Assembly: GCA_021464525.1 (NCBI GenBank)
Contig: JADRCO010000680.1
Coordinates: 1-28,329, forward strand
Length of the DNA: 28,329 nucleotides
Source of the DNA: Rhizophagus sp. LPA8_4_AMF
Taxonomy: Eukaryota > Glomeromycota > Glomeromycetes > Glomerales > Glomeraceae
Reading direction: 5' to 3'
Each line of letters opens with the position of its first letter. The first letter of the stretch is position 1. The notes beneath the pieces were generated by a model. The model had not been told where the DNA came from and ran no database searches. It was given only the letters and a program-made list of their open reading frames with translations. Below are positions 19,958 through 28,329 of the stretch, piece by piece. The position numbers and the translations under genes were made by a program.

Positions 19958-21154
19958 TAGGTTAATAAACACTTTACTAAATATATTTTACAATAATATT
20001 AAGCATTATACCCTTTAACTGGATCGCAGAAAATAGCACTGAAGAAAAATAAGCATCTCAGTGAAGTTTCCGTCATTAGCCCTTTAACCTATTTAGAAGC
20101 GATAAAGTGGGTGGGTTGAAATATTTATTGCATATTTCTCTGGGTATTTGAAAATATTTTATCGTATAATTCTCTAATAATTTGACATATTAGAGATTTA
20201 GAGTAAGTTTTTATTATATAAAATAATGATATCGATATTTTAAATAGATTGGTAAAAATTTTTTAACATGTCCGATCCTATATATATAATTATGCATTTT
20301 GATTGGCGATGATCATCATGCGTTCAATAATTTTGAAACCCGGAAATAAAAATAGAGAATGAATTTTTTTAGGGAATCAAATAATTATAATTTACTAATA
20401 ATTAAATTAAGTGTTTGAAATATTTTGTTAATTACAGATTTTTTTAGAAAATTTATAATTTTTTTATTTCCGGACTAATCTAGTTACAGCCGAAGAATGA
20501 ACGCTACTCTCAATTATTAGGACCGGACAGATGTATGATGATATAAGGAATAAAATTAATTATAGATATTATTACTAAGTAGGATTTTATTGATATAATA
20601 ATTTGGATTATAATAATCAAATAACAACTACTGTATTTAATTATAAACTTACTACGAATTCTGTGCACGTAAAAAATTTCATTTTAAAGTGACTGTACTT
20701 TAAAAGTTTTTATACAGATTTAATAAATTACATAGACGCTTGTTAAAAAAATTAGGTGACATTTTATCTTAGTAATCAATCCAAAAAATACATACAATCA
20801 TTATTCATAGTATATCCGGGTGTGTATCTTTTCCAGTTTTCTTTTCTTTAAAATGATACTTACCATCAAACTTGAATATCGTAATCCAATGATTTTCTTT
20901 ATTGATTATTTAGTTCAAAAAAGATTACTTGTTTACAAAATTAAGCCTCGTGCATTAGGTTTCATATCGTATCGAATAATTTGTCGATCTTGTTCATTTA
21001 ACCGGATTAAGCAATTCACACATGAATTCATGTTAATACAGATTTTTTTATAAATAATCGCAAAAAAAGTTGAAATTTAAGAAAAAAAAAATGACAAAAA
21101 TTTAATCCCAAAAAAGGATCATGTCCCTTTGTAAGATTTATAAACTAAAAAGCT
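19958..21154. other. Spacer with one doubtful short ORF
   Basis: An ATG at 20851 opens 67 codons (to 21053) starting MILTIKLEYRNPMIFFIDYL, with four cysteine or arginine-rich positions near RIICRSC. No family, no flanking exon and no paralog in the window support it. Otherwise AT-rich DNA. Confidence 0.35.
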
Positions 21155-21643
21155 ACGCAAATACTGCACGAAATAATAAATTTAAGAGGTATCTTCTTCC
21201 ACCAACGTACGTACAGATCACATACAACCCAAGATTGTGTTTCTGAAAAAAACGTTTTATATTTTTAAGCAATTTCACATTCTAATAAAAAATAGAGAAA
21301 CCTTTAAAACTATAAAATAAAAACAAGAAAACTTTTTCCATTTTCAACGAATTTTCAACAAATTTATTTTTTTTCATAATTTTCACTAAAATAATTTTCA
21401 AACCTGAATGCTATACCTTATAAACTATAAAATAAAATTTAACGACGCGGGTTTAGAAAATTGTAAAGACGTTTAATTATTTATAAATAAGAGAACGACC
21501 CTAAGAATTTAAACTTTTCACTAATTATCTCAAAGCTTTCTCTAGAAAGAAACTTCGTATATTTCAAGACTTTGCAGAATCAACACTTAAATCATTCAGC
21601 CTAATTCTTCTACAATTCATTCGTTACCAATTCGGTTCAAATT
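21155..21643 (+). promoter_or_regulatory. Gene B 5' flank sharing blocks with the gene C flank
   Basis: GCAAATACTGCACGAA with its TTTAAGAG end (21155-21190) matches 25662-25694, and TTCAGCCTAATTC with CATTCGTTACCA (21596-21630) matches 25889-25920. The blocks keep their order ahead of each ATG, although the distances differ (489 and 308 bp from the first block). They are remnants of a duplicated promoter region; whether they bind anything is unknown. Confidence 0.55.
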
Positions 21644-22591
21644 ATGATTGAATGTAGATTATTTTATCAACTGCAATATGATAATAATATTTATCATATA
21701 ACTTGTAGGAAAATTCAATTTAATGGGTCTGAAAGTTCTATTTTAACGGATAATGATTATGATTATGAATTTATTTTTCAAAGTTTGAACGACCTCGTAA
21801 CGGCATTTCATGTCACATGCAAATTATTATCACGTTCATTAATTGTAAATATATTAAATAAGAAAATTTATGGAATGGATTTTAATGTAACTGATTCGAA
21901 AAGTAAATTAACTTTACACCAAAAATTAAGTCTCAAACTAACCTTGCAGCAAATTCTTCCTTCTTACTTCTCACATATTTCTGATAATGAATTAAGATCA
22001 AGCTCTGATGAATATTTTAGTTCCTCACCTGAAATTGAAAGCACAACACATAGTAGAAATTCTTCGATTATTGATAGTCAAAATATGCAAAGTCATTTAT
22101 CAACTGAAATCTTGAATTCAAATGAACTCAGATTATTTTATCAAGCACCAGATGAGGATAATATTTATCATGTAACTTGTAAAATGTTTTTACACGATTT
22201 GGAAAATTTTGTTTCTTTGGATGATGATTATGATTATGAATTCATTTCAGATGATTCCGAAATGATATTTTATGTTACATGCAAATTATTACCATATTCA
22301 TTAATTGTAAATATATTAAATAAGGAAACTTATGGAATTGACTTTGATATAACTGAATTAAAACGTAAATATTTATTAACTTTGCATCAAAAGTTAAATC
22401 TTGAACAAAACTTGAAACAAATCCTTCCTTCGTATTTTTTACAACAACCTACCCCTGATAGTGAAGCGAGACTAGATTCAAATGAAAATTTAAATTCTTC
22501 CTATGAAAGTGATGTTACGGTCGATAATAACTGGCCACATGATGATTATGATTGTAGCATTTCTCAAATTGGCATTAATTCATGTCAATAA
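21644..22591 (+). CDS. Gene B: intact two-unit HVTCK repeat protein
   Basis: An intronless frame of 315 codons, the most complete family member. Unit 1 (about 5-109) has LFYQ, IYHITCRK (16-23), DYDYEF (38-43), FHVTCKLL (55-62), SLIVNILN, YGMDFNVTDSK, KLTLHQKLSL and ILPSYF (104-109). A Ser/Glu-rich linker follows (110-162). Unit 2 (about 163-265) repeats this with IYHVTCKM, DYDYEFIS, FYVTCKLL, SLIVNILN, YGIDFDITELK, LLTLHQKLNL and ILPSYF. An acidic tail ends with HDDYDCSIS. Each unit thus carries two ITCR/VTCK motifs, which hints at a half-unit repeat. There is no signal peptide, membrane span or known catalytic motif, and I recognise no family. The start matches gene C. AATAAA follows at 22718. 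It may be a lineage-specific protein of unknown role. Confidence 0.85.
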   Translation: MIECRLFYQLQYDNNIYHITCRKIQFNGSESSILTDNDYDYEFIFQSLNDLVTAFHVTCKLLSRSLIVNILNKKIYGMDFNVTDSKSKLTLHQKLSLKLTLQQILPSYFSHISDNELRSSSDEYFSSSPEIESTTHSRNSSIIDSQNMQSHLSTEILNSNELRLFYQAPDEDNIYHVTCKMFLHDLENFVSLDDDYDYEFISDDSEMIFYVTCKLLPYSLIVNILNKETYGIDFDITELKRKYLLTLHQKLNLEQNLKQILPSYFLQQPTPDSEARLDSNENLNSSYESDVTVDNNWPHDDYDCSISQIGINSCQ

Positions 22592-24206
22592 TCGGTAAAA
22601 ATTAAACCATTTTAGCGATAAAAATTTATAATTACTTTATTACATACAATATATGTATTTATAGGCTATTTTAAGTTCTCAAACTTGTATAGATTTTAAT
22701 GTATGTACTACATATATAATAAAGAGATTTCTAATTTTATAAAATTTATAACAACGGAAGAAATTGTAACCTTTATTTGAATCGCCCAGGTACATACTTC
22801 TAACGTCATTTAACAATTCAATAGCTGATTTAACACCAGTGTCATTAACTCATTAACAAAGCTTACAATTAATGATTGATGTGCTAATTGTTTTAGATGC
22901 ATTAAATAATTTCTTTTATTCGTGGAACACCAACATTCATCAATGATTCACCAACGCGGCAATGCCAAAATCTCCAAGCGTTCAACGGCCGTACCTAAGT
23001 GAAAATATTAATTTTATGTAAATCAATCAACGAAACTTAAGAAGAGGAACTGTTATCAAAAAAAAAAATTTTTTTTACCTAGCTTGTTTTTGCGTTCGTA
23101 GATTTTTATTTAACAAGTATTAAAATCTTCGGAGCTATTTTTTGCTATTTTTATGGTTAACATCTAATCAAATAAATTCAGACAAATAATTAATAATTAA
23201 TAATTACTTGAATCCAACAGTGCTATAAAGTATAGAGTGTATCACCGTATTATTATATATTGTAAATTAGAATAATTCAACTATAATGTCTAATTACAAT
23301 CAAATGAAGTATTAAATATGACATTACAAATTATATAAAAACGGTCTTTATCCATAAAAACTCAAAATCAATTGACCGTATAATTATTTTATTTGCAAAA
23401 TTTGGTATAAAAGCCATCCCTTTTTCAATATAAAATCACTAGCTTTTTCAAAACAGATCACAAAAACTCTCTTTCTGATCTTTTGCAGGAGATATGAGAT
23501 TATTGGTAACTAATTAAAATTAAGAAACAATAACAAATGTTGACATTTTCTATAAATAATATGTTATTCTTGTTATTTACCATAAAGAAGGCATGTACTG
23601 TTTATTTTGTAAAGTGACGGGAATATTTAGGTTGTGTATATAGAATCATTTTCAAAACTCCAGAGTACGTACATAGACTATCGATTACTATCTCTGCCGC
23701 GCAATACAAAGAAAGCATACGCCAAAGCTGATTTTTGGGTTAATACTCCAAAATTCGAAAATATTTATGGTATTTTGGAACTCGCCCTTTTTTTGTTATT
23801 TTGACAAGTTCCTATCTTTTTATTTTTCCACGCATAGTAAACAGGTATTTTAATCTATACCGCTGTGTATTTTTGTTAGATGATGATTAAACTGGTATAT
23901 TATTTATTCATTATTATTTTTTCTTATAATGTAAAAGATGTCAAAATTTCCATAAAGGTAGGAAAAAAGGAAGATTTGGGATTAATTCAGAATGGACATA
24001 ATAAGGCTGGCGTTGAATGATTAAAGTAATAAATTAATGAGAAATCGATTTTAGAATTTCGATATGATAAACATAATTATTGTATTGTTCCACTTTCCAG
24101 TAAATGATAAAATAATTCCATGCCTTGTTTTACCAAAATTTTTTTTTTTTAAATTTGGTTATCATTCGATTGTTTAATCCCAAAATGATGCAAGGTTACA
24201 AAATTG
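22592..24206. other. Gene B 3' flank and spacer
   Basis: It has ATTTATAGGCTAT at 22657, 66 bp after the stop, and AATAAA at 22718-22723, which together mark the probable 3' UTR. The remaining 1.4 kb shows no supported gene on either strand. Confidence 0.45.
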
Positions 24207-24386
24207 CCCTGTAAAAAATTTTATCCGTAATTTCTGTAAAAATTCCGTGAATATGATACATTTACGGAAAAATAACTAAGAATCTATTAATAATTTCTAT
24301 GTTTTGAGGTTATAAATTCCGTGAATATAATACATTTATAGAAATAACATGGAATAAAAAAACACGGAATAAATTTTTTTATAGGG
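24207..24386. mobile_element. MITE-like element, family 3, copy 2
   Basis: The left end CCCTGTAAAAAATTTTATCC and the inverse right end CCCTATAAAAAAATTTATTC match copy 1 at 8335. Internal TTCCGTGAATA and ACATTTA segments are repeated, which makes this copy longer (180 against 127 bp). It has no coding capacity. Confidence 0.75.
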
Positions 24387-24501
24387 TTACACGAATTCTA
24401 TCGTTTTAAATAATAAATAATTCAAATTCTTATTATAAACTTTATTAATGTTTCCTTTACCGGATGATTTTTTATTTTATTCCTATTATCGAGAATCTGT
24501 T

Positions 24502-24677
24502 TACAGCCGTTTTCAAATGGTTGAGGCAGTATATTTGTGATTGAATATTCGAATACCAATATTCGTCCGGTTTTCATCCATTATTTGTCCGGTATTTATC
24601 CAGTATTCGTCCGGTATTCGGGTTTCTTTTTTTTTTATTCAAACATAACTGCATCAACCATTTTGAAAACGGCGATA
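24502..24677. mobile_element. MITE-like element, family 2, copy B (reverse)
   Basis: Reverse-oriented relative of 19341-19511. The right end CCATTTTGAAAACGGCGATA is identical to the corresponding end of copy A; the left end AGCCGTTTTCAAATGG has diverged. Inside, repeats of a (T)ATTCGTCCGGT core parallel the ACCGGAC repeats of copy A. It lies 115 bp from the family 3 copy. Confidence 0.85.
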
Positions 24678-25661
24678 AATTAAAAAGAAACCGGATTTTT
24701 AATCAAAAATATCGGATCAGGTCCGATATCAAGATACTAGCCTAGATTTTAATGTTATTCTTTGTATTGTCGGAGTCTTCATTTTATTTTTAGATAATTG
24801 TATTTTAACTAAAGTAATATTCTTTTTTATTAAGGTAAGAAATGATATTACAACACTTGTTTATGAAAACAATGATGATGGTAATTTTAGTAATTTGCAG
24901 ATCAACTAAGATTGCGTCATCAAAAATTGCTGCGCTGTTATTAGCGATATAGGTCTCCAATAGGTTTATGAAAGAACCGGACTACGATTTTTCTGATAGC
25001 ATCATTAATTCAAAATTTACTAAACAAAATGATAAATAATATAATGATTAAAATGAATAATCAAATAATTTTTAATGCAAATAAACCCGAAAAATAATAA
25101 TATTATTATCAGTTAAGTAAATAAAGAAATTAAAAAAGGTTATAAATTACTTTTAAAGAGTACAATAATCTTACATATATATTAGAATATAACATATATG
25201 TCTTTTTATCTTAAGTGAAACAAGATATATATATGTACGTCAGATTTGCTAAACTATTTAGTGCAATACACTCGGGTTTGATCGGTTGAGCCACATTTTA
25301 GCCACAACAATTCAAAAAAGGAAATCTCTATTTTGTACTCCTTGTCACATCAGAGTATTTTCAATTATTTTCTTTGTGAAATTATATTTGTCACATAATT
25401 ATTTGTAACATGTTGTGGCTCAACCTGGCTAAGATTTCCTTAAATGATTAGCCCAAGATGCAAATAAGCTTAAATCTAACGGAATTAATCTCCGAATTTT
25501 TCTTATATATACATAAATTTTTTTTTTAAAAAAAAAAATTATCAAAAAATAAAAAAAAAATTAAAAATTAAAAATCAAAATATTTAAAAATTTTCGCTTC
25601 CACACTTTCACTTAATTAATCACATTCCCTAAATAGGTTCAAGATCCTTGTTCTTTTTGCT
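24678..25661. other. Spacer
   Basis: AT-rich DNA without a supported gene. A and T runs near 25518-25565 form a trivial palindrome. CACATTTTAGCCACAACA at 25290 and TGTTGTGGCTCAACC near 25412 are weakly inverted. Confidence 0.4.
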
Positions 25662-25969
25662 ATGCAAACACTTTACGAATTAAACTTTTAAGAGAAAGTA
25701 TCCTCACACGACGTGCAAATTTCAAACATTGTTTGTCCAATAGAAACACACGATAATCTCAACTAATTTTTCTATCGAAAATCAATATTTTAACACCTTT
25801 TTCCCATTCATTACTAATTCTTTATAAAAAAAAAGAAAACCTTTGCATTTAAAGTTACAAAATTAATTTACACAGCATTCAAAATTGTTCAGTCTAACTC
25901 CATTATCCATTCGTTATCATTATAAATAATTAACGAACAATTTTGCAAACCCAAATTTCAACTCGAACT
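25662..25969 (+). promoter_or_regulatory. Gene C 5' flank, counterpart of the gene B flank
   Basis: It carries the same ordered blocks as 21155-21643, with the last shared block ending about 50 bp before the ATG. A TATAAATAA string at 25921 lies between that block and the start. The identity is much lower than in the coding part. Confidence 0.5.
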
Positions 25970-26821
25970 ATGTCCGAATGTAGATTATTTTATCAACTGC
26001 AACATGATAATAGTATTTATCATGTAACTTGTAGGAAAGTTCAATTTAATGAGACAGAAAGTTCTATTTTAACGGATAATGATTATGATTATGAGTTCTT
26101 TCTTCAAAGTTTGAACGACTTCATTCATGTTACATGCAACTTATTATCACATTCATTAATTGTAAATATATTAAATGAGAAAATTTATGGAATGGATTTT
26201 AACGTAACTGATTCGAAAAGTAAATTAACTTTACAACAAAAATTAGATCTCCAACTAACCTTGAAGCAAATTCTCCCTTCTTACTTCTCACATATTTCTG
26301 ATAATGAAGTAAGAACAGAATCTGATGAATATTTTAATTCCTCACCTGAAATTGAAAGCAATATTATGACGACACATAGTACAAGTTCTTCAATTATTGA
26401 TAGTCAAAATATGCAAAGTCATTTATCAACCGAAAGCTTGGAATCAAATGAACTCAGATTATTTTATCAAGCACCAGATGATGGTAATATTTATCATGTA
26501 ACTTGTAAAATGTTTTTACAAGATTTGGAAAATTTTGCTTCTATGGATGATGATTATGATTTTGAATTCATTTCAAATGATTCCGAAATGATACTTTATG
26601 TTACATGTAAACTATTACCGTGTTCTTTAATTGTAAATATTCTAAATAAGGAAACTTACGGAATTAATTTTGATATATCTGATTTGAAGTGTAAATATTT
26701 ATTAACTACGCTTCAAAAGTTGAATCTCGAACAAAACTTGAAGAAGATTCTTCCTTCGTACTTTTTACAATATACTAGTGAAACAGTACTATATTCCAGT
26801 GAAAATTTGAAATTCTTCTGA
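25970..26821 (+). CDS. Gene C: two-unit HVTCK protein, tail lost by frameshift
   Basis: The start is ATG 25970, which aligns with the gene B start; an upstream TTG at 25943 extends the open frame but has no support. The 283-codon protein has the same two units as gene B: IYHVTCRK, DYDYEF, IHVTCNLL, SLIVNILN and ILPSYF, then IYHVTCKM, DYDFEFIS, LYVTCKLL, SLIVNILN and ILPSYFLQ. Relative to B it lacks three codons before the second VTCK motif and three after ILPSYFLQ. It ends early at ENLKFF: one extra A in 26810-26812 shifts the frame. The other frame stays open to a TAG at 26910-26912 and reads NSSDQIINDNIV and SPHNDCNIS, matching the gene B tail. It may still make a nearly full repeat protein, or be an early pseudogene. 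Confidence 0.75.
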   Translation: MSECRLFYQLQHDNSIYHVTCRKVQFNETESSILTDNDYDYEFFLQSLNDFIHVTCNLLSHSLIVNILNEKIYGMDFNVTDSKSKLTLQQKLDLQLTLKQILPSYFSHISDNEVRTESDEYFNSSPEIESNIMTTHSTSSSIIDSQNMQSHLSTESLESNELRLFYQAPDDGNIYHVTCKMFLQDLENFASMDDDYDFEFISNDSEMILYVTCKLLPCSLIVNILNKETYGINFDISDLKCKYLLTTLQKLNLEQNLKKILPSYFLQYTSETVLYSSENLKFF

Positions 26822-26912
26822 TCAAATTATTAATGATAACATAGTTAATAATCTCGACAATGTTTCTCCACACAATGATTGTAATATTTCTTACCAAGAC
26901 AACAATCTATAG

Positions 26913-27423
26913 GGAATATTAGAATTACTTCGTGTTTCTGTAATTAAATAAATAAATCTATATGTTGAAAAAAAGAAGGAATTACAAACAACAATGAAAC
27001 AATACTAAAGAAAACATAATTACCGATTATTCTAACTTTCACATACAGTAGAAGGAATATATGCAAGAAAATGGATAAAAAAAATATTTTAAAAAGACGA
27101 ATCAAACGTACATAGAGAATTATATACTGTAAATTATATAAACGATAATGTAGAAGAAAAACAAATAGCGTATAGAAAGTGGTTAGAAATCCTAAATAGT
27201 AAAATTTGGCTTTATTATATAAATTTATCATATTATGTTGTGTATCGAATAGGTTGTCTTTTCCCAAATAAATATAAATTATAAATCTTGAAAGTAAATT
27301 TTTTATCCATCGAACTCTTGTTTAAATAAATTTCTATGTCATATAATAATGCACAGAAGTATAATAAATAATTAATGATAACAGATTTATTTAACTTTTA
27401 CATGTAAGTAAAGAAACAATGTT
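26913..27423. other. Spacer after gene C
   Basis: No gene is supported. A minus-strand open frame of 107 codons (26944-27267) is made largely of I, L, F and Y from A/T-rich DNA and matches nothing; I treat it as chance. Confidence 0.4.
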
Positions 27424-27615
27424 ATGGACAAGACGTCCTTCATTCGAATGCTTTTCGACACGCTCTCCATCCGTAGAAATTCAAAAGAAGAGCCGGTTCT
27501 TCCTGCTTCTTTATTCCAAAGCGCTGAAAATGTGCGGGATGCAGAAGAAGAAAGAACACAAATTCTTGGTTTTAATTTGCATATCATACAAAATATGATG
27601 CATGCCAAATTTTAA
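27424..27615 (+). CDS. Short hypothetical ORF, 63 codons
   Basis: An ATG-initiated frame that begins MDKTSFIRMLFDTLSIRR and ends IIQNMMHAKF. It is clearly less AT-rich than its surroundings and has a normal mix of charged residues, unlike the chance frames nearby. The opposite strand is also open over the same DNA (27387-27608), but its translation is richer in Ser, Cys and Phe and looks like the shadow. No domain is recognised, and no splice partner was found. It might be a small gene or one exon of a broken one. Confidence 0.35.
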   Translation: MDKTSFIRMLFDTLSIRRNSKEEPVLPASLFQSAENVRDAEEERTQILGFNLHIIQNMMHAKF

Positions 27616-28329
27616 AGCCTTTCATATAATATTTTCCGGACGTCACATGATACGCTATTATAATTATAACATAATTAATAAAAAAAATAATCGGTCGTTA
27701 AAAAAATTTTAATTAGTTGTCCTGGTACAACAACTTCATATATTTGAAATTGTGAATTTTTAATCCTATAAAAAGACTGTAAAACTCTTCCAATATCTAA
27801 AAGTTCTATAAAATATGAGCGGAAAATACGGATTCATTTTGTACAACAAAAAATTTTCCTTTGACGAATTTTATTTTGTTACGGAATCACCAATTTAACT
27901 ATAACAGGACTAAACCTATACAGGAGAGCGAATATCAATTCGATATTTATAGGCTATGGGTTTTTAATGTAATAAAATGATTTCTATAATCCCTGCCGAA
28001 AGCGTAATATTTTTTTCTAATTTTATTACAAACGAGATACACATTTATTCTATTTTATAAATAAATAGTTATCAACTAATCTTATACAAGTAATAGCCGA
28101 AACAATCCCACTTCCTTAATTTCAAAATAACTTTCCACGAGTTTTAAGAACTCAATAATATAAATTTGATCTATAAATCTTGGTAGTTTTAATTATTTAG
28201 TTAGCATCGTTAACATCTAACCATCTAAATTGAAACCGATATTATAAATTTTCAAGTTTTCCAGGTTGATCAATTCTATCAATTAGAATTTCTAAAAAAA
28301 TTAATTTTCTTTTTTACTTTTTTTTTGAT
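27616..28329. other. Terminal spacer with a family 3'-UTR-like block
   Basis: ATTTATAGGCTAT at 27945 followed by TTTTTAATGTAATAAAATGA at 27961-27980 matches the downstream regions of genes A and B. No reading frame of the family lies directly before it. The rest is AT-rich with no supported gene. Confidence 0.5.

Noticed and set aside
25943..25969. Nine extra codons before the gene C ATG
   Set aside because: They start with TTG. The ATG at 25970 aligns with the gene B start and the shared 5' blocks end before it.
1..28329. tRNA, rRNA, snRNA and CRISPR features
   Set aside because: I found no A/B-box pair with a GGTTCGA-type core, no conserved rRNA segment, and no regular repeat-spacer array.

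Overview
The window reads as nuclear DNA of a very AT-rich early-diverging fungus, most likely an arbuscular mycorrhizal one (Glomeromycotina, Rhizophagus-like). This is inferred from the low GC, the short GT-AG introns (71-157 nt), an Hsp70-like gene of the kind multiplied in those genomes, a small GATA-finger gene, wide gene-poor spacers full of short inverted-repeat elements, and a local lineage-specific gene family. No bacterial, tRNA, rRNA or CRISPR feature was seen.

Layout. Positions 1-2850 hold a graveyard of broken reading frames (222-526 plus; 1950-2408 minus; 2419-2847 plus with only TGA stops) and a purine-rich 32-bp minisatellite (548-867). A spacer with GTACCC inverted repeats leads to the best-supported gene, a six-exon Hsp70 (4917-7213, 611 aa). 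It keeps the nucleotide-pocket residues but has replaced three catalytic/Mg-site residues and lacks the EEVD tail. About 1.6 kb downstream lies a frame-shifted Hsp70 relic (8800-8988). A three-exon GATA-type zinc-finger gene occupies 11231-11991; its last short exon, which supplies the basic tail of the finger, overlaps no long open frame. An old tandem duplication of about 0.9 kb follows (about 12465-14240), then an unrecognised relic (16166-16575).

From 17 kb to the end the window is dominated by three paralogous intronless genes, A (17389-17856), B (21644-22591) and C (25970-26821), spaced about 4.3 kb apart. They encode an unrecognised repeat protein built on a unit of about 105 residues, each unit carrying two VTCK-type motifs (mostly HVTCK, YVTCK or HITCR; first motif degenerate in A), a DYDYEF motif and an ILPSYF end. 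B and C have two units; A has one. A and C have each lost the C-terminal tail by different frameshifts, so B is the intact reference. The spacers between them carry at least four families of MITE-like elements, two of them present twice and a third with one complete copy and one fragment.

The genes do not form a pathway. The Hsp70 and GATA genes are single members of large families; the A-B-C cluster is the most promising unknown in the window.
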